From JABDKH01 sp963768565 (GTDB lineage: Bacteria; Bacteroidota; Rhodothermia; Rhodothermales; JABDKH01), in the NCBI GenBank assembly GCA_963768565.1, contig CAVYIO010000023.1, positions 1 to 64,000 on the forward strand: a stretch of DNA of 64,000 bases, in the 5' to 3' direction. How positions within the stretch are numbered: position 1 is the stretch's first letter; each line of letters begins with the position of its first letter. This document shows, in pieces, positions 27,966 through 37,373 of the stretch. The notes under the pieces are model-generated. The model made no database searches. It had not been told where the DNA came from and saw only the letters and a list, made by a program, of their open reading frames with translations. The position numbers were made by a program, and so were the translations under genes.

Positions 27966-29123
27966 ATGACGACTTCGCAAGATCATCGCTGGATGGCTCG
28001 ATGCCTGGAGCTGGCCGAGCAAGGGGGTGGCTTCGTCAGTCCCAATCCGATGGTCGGATGCGTCATCGTCGGCGCCGACGGCACTATCCTGGGCAAGGGT
28101 TGGCATCGACAGTTCGGCGGTCCGCATGCGGAGGTCAACGCGGTTGTCGCCGCGCAGGACGCAGGCCACGGAGACCAACTTTCGACCGCGACGCTGTACG
28201 TGAATCTGGAACCCTGCAGTCATCACGGCAAGACGCCGCCGTGCGTCGATCTGGTTCTCGAAAAGAAGATTCCCAGGGTAGTTGTCGGGATGCTGGACCC
28301 GAGTCCGGAGGTTGCCGGCAAGGGGGTCGCTGCACTGCAGGAAGCGGGCGTGGATGTTCGCGTGGGACTGATGTCGCACGAGTCATGCCGCCTGAACGAA
28401 GCCTTCATTCACCATGTCGCAACATCCCGACCGCTGCTGACACTGAAAGTCGCGCAGTCACTGGATGGCGCCGTCGCGACAGCCACCGGTGACTCTCAGT
28501 GGATCTCCGGCCCGGAGTCGCGTCACCTTGTTCACCGCTGGCGATCGGTGATCGATGCGATCATGGTCGGAAGCGGAACGGCACTCAGTGACGATCCGGC
28601 GCTCACGGTGCGACACGTTGAAGGCAGGCAGCCGTGGAGAATTGTTCTCGACCGCAAGGGGAGCCTTCCTGCCGACCTGCGATTGTTCGTAGATGAGCAT
28701 ACGGAGCGTACAATCAGTGTGACGGCGGCAGGCGCCCGCCCGCCCTACGCTGATGCTCTCGAGAAGGCAGGAGGGCGCGTCATCAATGTTCCGGAGACGA
28801 ACCGTCATCTCGATCTCCGCCAGCTGTTTGAGAGACTGGGAGCAGGCGTGGTTGACGTGCCGCCAATTCAGTCGGTCATGGTTGAGGGCGGATCGGGCCT
28901 GTCGACGGCGTTGATGCAAGCAAGTCTCGTGGACCGCCTGCACCTCTTCATCGCACCCTCCCTGGTTGGAGGCGGCGTTCCGTCGTTCGGCGACTTCGGC
29001 ACATCCGATGCATCTGCGGCGTATACATTTGCAGAGCATCACTGGGAGCATGTAGGTGATGACATGCTTTTCACGGGGTACCGGCACTCGGTCTCCGACC
29101 TTGAGCATCTGACGAGGGTTTGA
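27966..29123 (+). CDS. ribD: Riboflavin biosynthesis bifunctional deaminase/reductase
   Basis: Cytosolic enzyme for the second and third steps of riboflavin synthesis: deamination of diaminohydroxyphosphoribosylaminopyrimidine, then NADPH-dependent reduction of the ribose. The N-terminal deaminase domain (residues ~1-145) has HAEVNAVVAA with the zinc His and catalytic Glu, and PCSHHGKTPPC with the two zinc Cys. The reductase domain (~150-380) begins LTLKVAQSLDGAVATATGDSQWISG and has IMVGSGTALSDDP and VMVEGGSGLSTALM. Length 385 is normal. Its stop codon lies within five bases of the ribE start, so the two are translationally coupled. No FMN riboswitch is evident upstream; the leader is only about 130 bases. 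Confidence 0.95.
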   Translation: MTTSQDHRWMARCLELAEQGGGFVSPNPMVGCVIVGADGTILGKGWHRQFGGPHAEVNAVVAAQDAGHGDQLSTATLYVNLEPCSHHGKTPPCVDLVLEKKIPRVVVGMLDPSPEVAGKGVAALQEAGVDVRVGLMSHESCRLNEAFIHHVATSRPLLTLKVAQSLDGAVATATGDSQWISGPESRHLVHRWRSVIDAIMVGSGTALSDDPALTVRHVEGRQPWRIVLDRKGSLPADLRLFVDEHTERTISVTAAGARPPYADALEKAGGRVINVPETNRHLDLRQLFERLGAGVVDVPPIQSVMVEGGSGLSTALMQASLVDRLHLFIAPSLVGGGVPSFGDFGTSDASAAYTFAEHHWEHVGDDMLFTGYRHSVSDLEHLTRV

Positions 29124-29125
29124 TT

Positions 29126-29776
29126 TTGTTTACGGGTATCATTGAAGCGGTGGGGGAGGTCGCAGCCGTCAAGGACCTCGGCGGAGGGAAGCAACTGAGC
29201 ATCCGGGCCGACTTTGCGTCCGAGCTGCATGAGGACCAGAGCGTCTCCATCAGCGGCGTCTGTCAGACCGTGATCGCAGTGAAAGGGAACCAGTTCGATG
29301 TGGTCTCGGTCGAGGAGACACTCTTGAAGACCAACATGGGAACGCTGCAACCTGGATCTGCGGTGAACCTCGAGCGGTCCATCACTCCGGCTACCCGGCT
29401 GGATGGCCACCTTGTTCAGGGGCACGTCGATGCAACGGGCTTGATCACAGCCGTCCAGAAGCAAACGTCGAGCTGGCTCTTCACCGTGTCATACGAAGAG
29501 CGATTTGCCCCGTACCTGATCCCAACGGGTTCCATTGCGGTCGACGGCATCAGTCTGACCGTTGCTCGTCTGCACGAGGGCAGCTTCACCGTTGCCATCA
29601 TCCCGTACACGTTTGATCACACCATTGTCCGGCACTGGCACGAGGGTAGCGTGGTCAATCTTGAATTCGACGTGATCGGCAAGTATGTCGCTCGATGGCT
29701 GGAGCGCGGCGATCGATCGGCGGCGCCGGACAACATCTCCATGGACCTCCTGCGCAGTACGGGCTTTGCGAAGTAG
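29126..29776 (+). CDS. ribE: Riboflavin synthase, alpha chain
   Basis: Trimeric enzyme that dismutates two molecules of 6,7-dimethyl-8-ribityllumazine to riboflavin. A TTG at 29126 gives the canonical MFTGIIEAVG start; another TTG at 29120 would add two residues. Two lumazine-binding barrels are visible: the first with GVCQTVIAVKGNQFDVVSVEETL and the second with LDGHLVQGHVDATG, SIAVDGISLTVAR and IIPYTFDHT. Length 216 is normal. It lies two bases after the ribD stop. ribBA and ribH are not in this window. Convergent with the GT-C-like gene, whose corrected stop is 17 bases away. Confidence 0.94.
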   Translation: MFTGIIEAVGEVAAVKDLGGGKQLSIRADFASELHEDQSVSISGVCQTVIAVKGNQFDVVSVEETLLKTNMGTLQPGSAVNLERSITPATRLDGHLVQGHVDATGLITAVQKQTSSWLFTVSYEERFAPYLIPTGSIAVDGISLTVARLHEGSFTVAIIPYTFDHTIVRHWHEGSVVNLEFDVIGKYVARWLERGDRSAAPDNISMDLLRSTGFAK

Positions 29777-29793
29777 AGACCTGGACTTGAGGA

Positions 29794-31434
29794 TCACGGG
29801 GCTTTGACGTCACTCCTCAGTTTCCCCGGCCCGAATCGCCTGTAGTATATCTCCCAGCCGTCTCGCTCCGCTCCATCAAGATCGAATTCCCGGACCAGTT
29901 CGTCGATGGGTTCGATGTAGCTCGACACGACCCACATTCCGATTGAGTACGAAGAAGAGCCACAGCGAATCCGATGCGAAACTCTCGTCCCAGAATGACC
30001 TATCCGAATTCAAGTTGACCACAGGCAGAGTGCTCTGGCAGAACGTTCCTATGTGGCCAAAGTACACGCCCGGCTCATCGCCGCGAACTCGCGAACTGGT
30101 CTCATCAACAAACTCCATCCCTGCTCGGAAATCCAGAGCGGGGTAGGTGGCCGTCTTCACGACTTGCTGCCCAATCCAGAGCAACAATGGGAAGAACAGA
30201 ATTGCCACACCGATACTCACTGCCTTCGATACGAAGCCGCCCCTGCGAAACAGGTGAAGTGCTGATTGCAAGTAGAAGAAAAGCAAGACTGGAGCAACCG
30301 GTGCGTAGTAACGATACGTGCGGACGTGTCCGACGGTTGATTTCGATACATCGACGGCAAGTAGCAGCACAGCGCACGACACGCCCAGCACAAGCACAAT
30401 GAACGTCAGACTCTGAAACCGTTTGCCCTTCTCGAGATGTCGCCAGTAGTACCACACAAGGCCAATTGTGGCCGCCAGAAGAATCAGATTCAGAATTCGC
30501 AGCCACCAACGCCAACCGACGGACGTCCTTGACTCCAGCGCCGGAAGGGCGGCGCGCACGACGGAGTTGAGCTTGAGCGGCTCAAGAAAGAACGTCGTGA
30601 AAGGCAAAGACAACAACCTCGCGGCTCTGATATCGGACACGTTGTGATCAACCGCTTCAATTTCCGCAACCTGGTCGATGACGTCCGGCGATTGTCTGTT
30701 CCAGGTGTAGGTACCGAGAAACAACAGCGTGGCGGGCAGAACGACCATCGCGTGACGAACCAGGTCCCTCTTGAGTCGGCCCTTGCGAAGAGAATCAACA
30801 AGGAGGATGACGAGGACCCCCGGGATGAAGTACAGAGCGGAGTACTTCATGAAGACCATTGCGAAGATCATCAACGAGACGGCGCCGAGTCGGTATTTCG
30901 GATATTCGTCCGCGTCCGAATTCAGAATTCGGACAAGGCTGATCAACAGAAAGGGTGCGACGGCGCAGCAAAACAGATCTGCGGGATACATCGAAATGCG
31001 CCACATGATCGGCACTACCAACAACGCCGCCAGAATCTCGTCGTTGAAGATCTTGCGCCCGAGCCGGAACCATCCAACGGCTGCGCCGATCAGGAACAGC
31101 AGATTAAAGAAGACCAGCGACCACATCAGTGGCATGCCAATCATCAGCAGCAAGGCGACGAGAATACTGTACCCCCTGGGCCACCGGTTTTCGGGCCGAT
31201 AGTCAGTGGATCGGCGAGGGCCACGTTTGCGATAGGAGTTACGTAGGTGCCGGACTGGAGCCATCGGATCGTCGCATCCACCTGAATGCCGTCATCCGTG
31301 TCAGAGCATAGCCCGCGTTCTGCAACGAACTGATACGCGTGCGGGGTCACAGCCACTGCCAGAATCAGGAGCGTCATCCACCGCCGGATCAACCTGTGCG
31401 GGCGCGGATATTTTTGGGATGTCTGTAGATCCAC
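29794..31434 (-). CDS. Polytopic GT-C-like membrane protein (two frame breaks)
   Basis: A protein of about 546 residues with ten or more membrane helices, shaped like the GT39/ArnT type of glycosyltransferase that uses polyprenyl-phosphate sugars. From ATG 31434 the first helix (WMTLLILAVAVTPHAYQFV) is followed by the loop CSDTDDGIQVDA, placed as the usual catalytic Asp loop. A missing base in a run of five C (31173-31177) breaks the frame at GPKTGGPGG/YSILVALLLM. At the other end one extra base near 29950 hides the true C-terminus (YSIGMWVVSSYIEPIDELV...), which ends with TGA at 29794. Glycan acceptor unknown. It is divergent from miaB and probably part of envelope glycosylation. Confidence 0.62.
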
Positions 31435-31681
31435 GAGATTGAACTGTATTCTGCTCCAGACTCGGTCGATCGGGGTCGCTCGGCAGGATCAACTATCACA
31501 CCGAACGATTCCAGTTGCAATAATACCACCTTGCACGCTCTTAGCGAAGGTTTCTTGTCGCAGGTCGGGCACAGGGTGGCTCGCGGCCTCGCTCGCCGAA
31601 CTCGCGCTCGTCAATGGCGTTATGAGCGCAGATTCGCGAAGAAGATGTGCCGGACTCCCGGTGCAAAGAGATAGCCCATCG

Positions 31682-33124
31682 ATGGAGCCCATTGAGCACC
31701 TGGACATATTGACCGACATCGACGAGGCCCGCCCGATATCGAACGAGGCCGACGGCACTCGTGCGGTCTATCTGGAGACGTACGGCTGCCAGATGAATGT
31801 CTCGGACTCTGAAATCGTGGCTGCGGTGCTTCGTGACGAGGGGTTCGGCCTGACGCGGAATCTCGAAGAAGCAGATATCATCCTGCTCAATACCTGCGCC
31901 ATTCGCGACAACGCGGAGCAAAAGGTGCGGAACAGGCTTGATCAGCTGCGCGCCCGCAAGCGAAACGACAGGCCCGATCTGATGCTGGGCGTCCTTGGCT
32001 GCATGGCCGAACGACTGCGCCACAAGTTGCTGGAGGAAGAAAAGCTCGTCGATATTGTCGTCGGCCCCGACGCCTATCGCGATCTTCCGAATCTGCTCGC
32101 CCGAGCCACCGAGTCGGGCCAGTCGGCCGTAAACGTCCAGCTCTCACGCGAGGAGACGTACGCCGATATCGCGCCGGTTCGCTACGATACCAATGGCGTG
32201 TCGGCCTTCGTTTCGATCATGCGCGGCTGCGACAACATGTGCTCGTTCTGTGTCGTGCCGTTTACACGGGGACGCGAACGCAGCCGTCCCGTTGAGAGTA
32301 TCCTGACCGAGTGCGAGCAACTTGCGGAGCAAGGCTACAAGGAGGTCACCGTTCTCGGGCAAAACGTGAACTCGTACCGCGCGACCGACAGCGGCTCGGA
32401 GGTCGGGTTTGCCGAGCTTCTCTACCGGATCAGCCTCATATCGCCGGAGCTTCGAATCCGCTACTCGACCAGTCATCCCAAGGACTGCTCCGACGAGTTG
32501 CTTCACGTCCACGCGGAGCGCCCGAACATCTGCAACTACATCCATCTTCCGGTTCAGCACGGGAACTCTGACGTGCTGAGGCGAATGAAGCGCACGTACA
32601 CTCGTGATGAGTACTTCGCCCTTGTGGACCGGGCGCGCTCGATCGTACCGGGTGTTTCCCTTTCGACGGATATCATCGCCGGATTTTGCGGTGAATCAGA
32701 AGACGAGCACCAGGATACGTTGTCGCTGATGCGCCAGGTGCGATACGATCATGCGTTTATGTTCATGTACTCGGAGCGCCCCGACACGTACGCGGCGCGC
32801 AAGTACGAAGACGACGTGCCGGCGGAGATCAAGAAACGCCGGCTGCAGGAGATCATAGATCTCCAGACAGGGATCTCTAGGAAGAACAATGAAATGGACG
32901 TTGGCCGCGTGTTCACTGTGCTGGTCGAAGGCGCGAGTCGACGAAGCGATGACCAGATGGCCGGTCGGAACGATGCGAACAAGATGATCGTATTCGATCG
33001 ACATGACTTCCGCCCCGGACAATACGTCGACGTCCGAGTGACGGGCAGCACATCCGCCACACTTCTGGGCGACCCGCTCGGACTTGCCGTGGTGCCCGAG
33101 TCATCCCCGATTACCATCACCTGA
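31682..33124 (+). CDS. miaB: tRNA-2-methylthio-N6-dimethylallyladenosine synthase
   Basis: Radical SAM enzyme that adds a methylthio group to i6A37 of tRNAs reading UNN codons. The ATG at 31682 gives about 480 residues, near the usual 440-480; the frame is open to 31439 but the extra 81 residues lack family features. Domains in order: UPF0004 (residues ~25-150; ETYGCQMNVSDSE, LNTCAIRDNAEQKV, LGCMAERL, each with one Cys of the auxiliary cluster), radical SAM (~165-390; IMRGCDNMCSFCVVPFTRG, with the CxxxCxxC that binds the SAM cluster) and TRAM (~395-470; FTVLVEGASRRSDDQMAGR). First gene of the miaB – sigma-54 activator – lptE block, an order kept in many Bacteroidota. Confidence 0.95.
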   Translation: MEPIEHLDILTDIDEARPISNEADGTRAVYLETYGCQMNVSDSEIVAAVLRDEGFGLTRNLEEADIILLNTCAIRDNAEQKVRNRLDQLRARKRNDRPDLMLGVLGCMAERLRHKLLEEEKLVDIVVGPDAYRDLPNLLARATESGQSAVNVQLSREETYADIAPVRYDTNGVSAFVSIMRGCDNMCSFCVVPFTRGRERSRPVESILTECEQLAEQGYKEVTVLGQNVNSYRATDSGSEVGFAELLYRISLISPELRIRYSTSHPKDCSDELLHVHAERPNICNYIHLPVQHGNSDVLRRMKRTYTRDEYFALVDRARSIVPGVSLSTDIIAGFCGESEDEHQDTLSLMRQVRYDHAFMFMYSERPDTYAARKYEDDVPAEIKKRRLQEIIDLQTGISRKNNEMDVGRVFTVLVEGASRRSDDQMAGRNDANKMIVFDRHDFRPGQYVDVRVTGSTSATLLGDPLGLAVVPESSPITIT

Positions 33125-33149
33125 TTCCAACGGACAGGAGTATCGATAT

Positions 33150-34430
33150 ATGGATCGTGAGGCCATTCAGGAACGATTCGGAATCATCGGCAAGTCGGAC
33201 GCGCTGCGTCACGTCATCGATCAAGTCCGTCTGGTAGGCAAGACGGACGTTGCCGTCCTGGTGCAGGGTGAGAGCGGCGTCGGCAAGGAGTTGGTCGCGC
33301 ATGCGATCCGTGATCTCAGCAACCGTCGCCACGGACCCATGATCATCGTGAATTGCGGGGCGATTCCTGAGGGTCTGCTCGAATCCGAATTGTTCGGTAC
33401 GGAAAAAGGAGCGTACACGGGAGCCGGAGAGCGCCGCGCAGGCTACTTCGAAGAGGCAAATCGTGGTACGATCTTTCTTGACGAGATTGGTGAAATGCCG
33501 CAGAACGCACAGGTGCGATTGCTGCGAGTCCTGGAGTCGGGCGAATTCAGTCGCGTAGGATCGGCGACCACTCAGAAGACGGACACCCGAATTGTCGCTG
33601 CCACTAACAAGGATCTCGCGCGAGAGGTTGAGGCCGGCAGATTCCGCGAAGACCTCTACTACCGACTTTCGACGGTGGTGATCAACATTCCTCCGCTCCG
33701 CCAGCGCAAGGTCGATATCCTCCCGCTTTTCGAGCAGTTTCTCCACAAGTACACACAGAACTACAACGCGGCCGGCAAGACCCTGACGGACGACGCTCGA
33801 CAGTTGCTTCAGGAGTACCGATGGCCGGGTAATGTGCGAGAGCTACGAAACGTGGCAGAGCGCATGGTGGTGCTGCTTCGAAAAGGAAGCGTCAGCGCCG
33901 AGGATCTGCGCCCGCATCTCCGGGGTGTGACGGCGTCAGGTTCGAGTGGTCTCGTGCGAGTCGATCATGAGGACCGCCGCGACGGTGGGGGGTCGCGAGA
34001 ACGCGAACTCGTGTACCGCGCACTCGTCGAGTTGAGGATCGAGATCCGCGAACTCAAGGAGCAGATCGCTCAGCTGGCGAAAGGTGCGTCACCCGTGCGC
34101 GTCACATCCCGTCGACTTCTGGAGAGCGGCGAGTCGGATCTGATGATGATGCGAGAAGAGGACCCACCCTTCATTGAGGAGGTCCCGTACGAGATTGAGA
34201 CGGATGACGAGGGAAATGGTACGTCGCGCGAAACGACGGAACGCCCGCTCACACTTCCCGACGGACAGCCGCTGCCGACCCTGGAGGATGCCGAACGCCA
34301 TCTCATTGAAGAAGCACTGAAACGTTTCGGCGGCAACAGGCGACAAACGGCCAGAGCGCTCGGTATCAGCGAACGCACGCTGTATCGGAAGCTGAAAGAG
34401 GCGGAAGAAGAAGAGGAGAGCTCGTCGTGA
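33150..34430 (+). CDS. Sigma-54-dependent transcriptional activator lacking a receiver domain
   Basis: A 426-residue enhancer-binding protein. The ATG at 33150 has AGGAG ten bases upstream. The AAA+ domain (residues ~5-245) has Walker A GESGVGKE, the sigma-54-contacting loop GAYTGA, Walker B GTIFLDEIGEMP, and the sensor region LRRVGS-like. A linker of about 130 acidic residues follows, then a Fis-type helix-turn-helix (~385-425; RFGGNRRQTARALGISERTLYRKLK). No response-regulator or GAF domain precedes the AAA+ core, so it is probably controlled at the level of expression or by a partner. It starts 26 bases after miaB and overlaps lptE by four bases (GTGA). Confidence 0.9.
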   Translation: MDREAIQERFGIIGKSDALRHVIDQVRLVGKTDVAVLVQGESGVGKELVAHAIRDLSNRRHGPMIIVNCGAIPEGLLESELFGTEKGAYTGAGERRAGYFEEANRGTIFLDEIGEMPQNAQVRLLRVLESGEFSRVGSATTQKTDTRIVAATNKDLAREVEAGRFREDLYYRLSTVVINIPPLRQRKVDILPLFEQFLHKYTQNYNAAGKTLTDDARQLLQEYRWPGNVRELRNVAERMVVLLRKGSVSAEDLRPHLRGVTASGSSGLVRVDHEDRRDGGGSRERELVYRALVELRIEIRELKEQIAQLAKGASPVRVTSRRLLESGESDLMMMREEDPPFIEEVPYEIETDDEGNGTSRETTERPLTLPDGQPLPTLEDAERHLIEEALKRFGGNRRQTARALGISERTLYRKLKEAEEEEESSS

Positions 34431-34951
34431 AGACGCAACTGCACCGGTTCCTGTTCAGCGTGAGCGCATGTGCACTCATCCTGTCAGGATGCGCCTACTA
34501 CAGTTTCACCGGCGCGACAATACCATCGCACCTCTCCACGATCGCCATCCCGCTCGTTGAAGACAACAGTATCAGCACACTGACTACCATGGACGAGGAG
34601 CTGACGGCAATGTTGGTCGACCGCTTCGTGGGTCAGACTCGCCTGTCGCTTCAGCCCGACGAAAAGCGGGCCAACGTTGTGCTGCGATCACGCATTGATA
34701 GATACCTGAATCAGCCCGCATCCGTCGGCGGTCAGGAGCGCGCCACGCTGAATCGAGTAACGATCTCGGTAACGGCCGAGTACGTGGATCGCACCACCGA
34801 CGAGTCGCTCTTCTCCCGATCGTTCTCGTCCTTCGAAGAATATGATCCCGCGGACCCTGACGGTGGACTCGCGGGAGAAGAAGACGCAGCCCGTGCGATT
34901 CTGGAGAAGATCGCGGACGACATTTTCACAGCGGCAACATCGAACTGGTAA
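34427..34951 (+). CDS. lptE: LptE-family LPS assembly lipoprotein
   Basis: Outer-membrane lipoprotein that plugs the LptD barrel and helps insert LPS. GTG at 34427 gives 174 residues with the signal FSVSACALILSGC (lipid Cys near residue 22), immediately followed by AYYSFTGATIPSHLSTIAIPLVEDNS, the typical LptE start of this phylum. The rest is a helix/strand pattern with RVTISVTAEYVDRTT. GTGA overlap with the activator gene makes coupling likely, and the glycosyltransferase starts two bases later. The context with miaB and a sigma-54 activator is the usual one for the Bacteroidota lptE, which supports the name. Confidence 0.85.
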   Translation: MKTQLHRFLFSVSACALILSGCAYYSFTGATIPSHLSTIAIPLVEDNSISTLTTMDEELTAMLVDRFVGQTRLSLQPDEKRANVVLRSRIDRYLNQPASVGGQERATLNRVTISVTAEYVDRTTDESLFSRSFSSFEEYDPADPDGGLAGEEDAARAILEKIADDIFTAATSNW

Positions 34952-34952
34952 C

Positions 34953-36503
34953 GTGGCGGTTATTGAGATCCTCGTTCCTGTCCTGTACGCGCTGGCGATG
35001 CTGGTTCTGCTCGTCTATGCGCTGAACCTGTACTGGCTCTCTGTCCGCTTTGTAGACATCGATCGAACGCGCTCGGGTTCGATTCCCGATATCGATGCAC
35101 TCCCTCCCCATAGCGGGACCTGGCCGCGTGTAACGGTGCAGCTGCCGGTGTACAATGAGGCAGTCGTTGTGGAACGGCTTATCGACGCGTGCGCGAGTTT
35201 CGACTATCCCCGAAAACAACTCGAGATCCAGGTACTCGACGACTCGACGGATATCACCTGCGAGCTGGCAGAAACGCGTGTTGAGTACTGGCGAAGGCGC
35301 GGCGTCGATATCCTGCATGTTCGTCGCAGTGAGCGCACCGGGTACAAGGCGGGTGCGCTTGGTAATGGACTGCGGTTTGCGCGCGGAGACTTCATCGCCA
35401 TCTTCGATGCGGATTTTGTACCGGAACCGGATTTCCTGCGTCGGACCGTGCCCATGTTTGATTCGCCCGATATCGGGCTGGTCCAGGCGCGATGGACGCA
35501 TCTGAATGAGACTGACTCTCTGTTGACAAGGGTGCAGGCCTTCGGACTCGATACCCATTTCGCACTGGAGCAGCAGGTGCGCCATTCCGCGGGATACTTC
35601 ATGAACTTCAACGGCACGGCCGGTGTGTGGCGCCGTGAGTGCATAGAAGAAGCGGGTGGGTGGAATGCCGATACGCTGACTGAGGATCTGGATCTGAGCT
35701 ATCGGGCCCAGTTGGCGGGATGGCGTCTGCGGTATCTGCAGGACGTTGAGGTTGCCGCCGAACTGCCTGCCATTACCAATGCGTTTCGCTCGCAGCAATT
35801 CCGGTGGGCGAAAGGGTCGATTCAGACGGCCATGCGCCAGCTTCCCGCACTCTGGCGCAGCAGCGAGCGTGCCGCCATAAAGCTGGAGGGTACGGTGCAT
35901 CTCACTGCCCACATGGTGTTTCCCTTTGTGCTTCTTGCCGGGCTGTTGCACGCGCCGCTTGTGGCATTGAAGGCGGCGGGCCGGGGCCCGGGCGAAGTCT
36001 ATTTTGCGCTTCTGGGACTTGGCCTGCTGGGCTTTGCCGGCTTCTTCCTGGCCCAATTGTACGCGCAGAGGTCGTTGTATGACGATTGGGTGTCTCGCCT
36101 AAGACTGTTTCCAGCGTTCATGGCGGGTTCGATGGGCATGTCGATCAACAACACTCGCGCTGTGTGGCAGGCGCTGCGAGGACGGACCACTCCGTTTGTC
36201 CGGACGCCCAAGTTCAGTACGATGCAGCCGTCCAGTCGGCACGGCAAGCCCGAGTATGCGGACCGACGGCTACCGGGCATGGTGTGGATGGAGGTGGCGG
36301 CTCTACTGTATTGCGTCGCAGGCATCGTCGTGGTCGTGGCTGTCGCGCAGTGGGCGGCGTTGCCATTTCAGATATTGCTCGCGTCGGGATTCGGCCTCGT
36401 GGTCTGGTTCAGCGTGCGAGACAGGCTTTTGCCGCTGTATGGTTCACCTCATGTCAAACAAGTTGATGAGATGAATCGCACAAAGTACCTTGCTCCCGTG
36501 TAA
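34953..36503 (+). CDS. Cellulose-synthase-like processive glycosyltransferase (GT2)
   Basis: Inner-membrane GT2 enzyme of about 516 residues. A GTG at 34953, two bases after the lptE stop, places one N-terminal helix (ILVPVLYALAMLVLLVYALNLYWL). The catalytic domain has the D,D,D,Q(Q/R)XXRW set: VLDDSTD, FDADFVPEPDF, TEDLDLSYRA, and QQFRWAKGS. Four or more C-terminal helices follow (VFPFVLLAGLLHAPLV, LLGLGLLGFAGFFLAQLY, WMEVAALLYCVAGIVVVVAV). This layout is typical of BcsA/beta-mannan-like or glucosylceramide-like synthases; no PilZ domain is present, so the product is not decided. It is between lptE and the TPR gene, in one forward operon. Confidence 0.85.
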   Translation: MAVIEILVPVLYALAMLVLLVYALNLYWLSVRFVDIDRTRSGSIPDIDALPPHSGTWPRVTVQLPVYNEAVVVERLIDACASFDYPRKQLEIQVLDDSTDITCELAETRVEYWRRRGVDILHVRRSERTGYKAGALGNGLRFARGDFIAIFDADFVPEPDFLRRTVPMFDSPDIGLVQARWTHLNETDSLLTRVQAFGLDTHFALEQQVRHSAGYFMNFNGTAGVWRRECIEEAGGWNADTLTEDLDLSYRAQLAGWRLRYLQDVEVAAELPAITNAFRSQQFRWAKGSIQTAMRQLPALWRSSERAAIKLEGTVHLTAHMVFPFVLLAGLLHAPLVALKAAGRGPGEVYFALLGLGLLGFAGFFLAQLYAQRSLYDDWVSRLRLFPAFMAGSMGMSINNTRAVWQALRGRTTPFVRTPKFSTMQPSSRHGKPEYADRRLPGMVWMEVAALLYCVAGIVVVVAVAQWAALPFQILLASGFGLVVWFSVRDRLLPLYGSPHVKQVDEMNRTKYLAPV

Positions 36504-36526
36504 TCGCCAGGAGACAGACGGAGTTG

Positions 36527-37373
36527 ATGTTAACCTCAGAATTTCAGACAGCACTGACATTTTTGGAGGGCGGCCAGGCGTCCGAAGCGCTGCCTATCCT
36601 CACGCGCATCGTCGACCGGTGGCCGAACTACGCTGCAGCGCAGGTGGCGTTCGCACGGGCTCTGCAATTGACGGATCATGCGGAGGATTCGCTGAATGCA
36701 TGGTGCCGGGCCGAATCGCTGGTGTCGCGCTCTCCGGCGGTCGATCGCGGACTCCGCGAGGCGGTCTCACAGATGTTCTCACCTGGCGGTGAGCCCGAAT
36801 CTGCACCTGTTGAGGATGTGCTCGACGAGGCGCCGGACGTTCGCCCCGACGGACTACGCTGCGCCGACGCACGATACAGAAGTGTCCGACCACATCGAGA
36901 CGCCGGAGATGGATCCGGCATTGTTCGTTCCGATCGCCGTCCCGTTCGATGAGCCGCGGGTCGAAGCGGAAATCCCCGAATGGGCGGAGCAGCCTGGCGA
37001 GGTCGCCCCGTCCGATGTAGATACTGACGAACCCGAATGGAACGGCGGCTACGCCCACGACTCGGGAGATGGGGCCGGATCCGATGTGGATGTGGATCTC
37101 GACGTGGTACCGGAGGAGGTCGAACTGGATCGCCTCATAGACGAACTGGAGTCCGCGAAAATCGTCCCTGCTGAGGATCCCGGAAGTGTGCCCGAGCCGG
37201 ATCTGTCGGTAGACATAGACGACGTCGTCTCCGAGACGCTGGCCCGCATTTATGCGACGCAGAGCCAGTATTCCGAGGCTGCACGCGTCTACGACCGCCT
37301 GGCGCTTGAGAATCCCGATCGCGCCGATGAGTACGAGACGAAGGCATCCGAGATGCGCGCTCGATCACGGTGA
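36527..37373 (+). CDS. TPR-repeat protein with acidic linker (one frame break)
   Basis: From ATG 36527 the first 100 residues hold TPR helices (FQTALTFLEGGQASEALPILTRIVDRWPNY). One extra base near 36839 separates DEAPDV from FAPTDYAAPT; with it removed the locus codes for about 281 residues. The middle is a long Asp/Glu/Pro-rich linker (PEVDVDLDVVPEEVEL-like), followed by a C-terminal TPR-like pair (DDVVSETLARIYATQSQYSEAARVYDRLALENPDRADEYETKASEM). This kind of protein is common after lptE in this phylum and may act in envelope assembly. Its stop overlaps the anmK start (GTGA). Function not known. Confidence 0.7.

Noticed and set aside
31439..31681. N-terminal extension of MiaB
   Set aside because: The residues lack family similarity and the region is the divergent promoter spacer of the GT-C-like gene; the ATG at 31682 gives the normal protein length.
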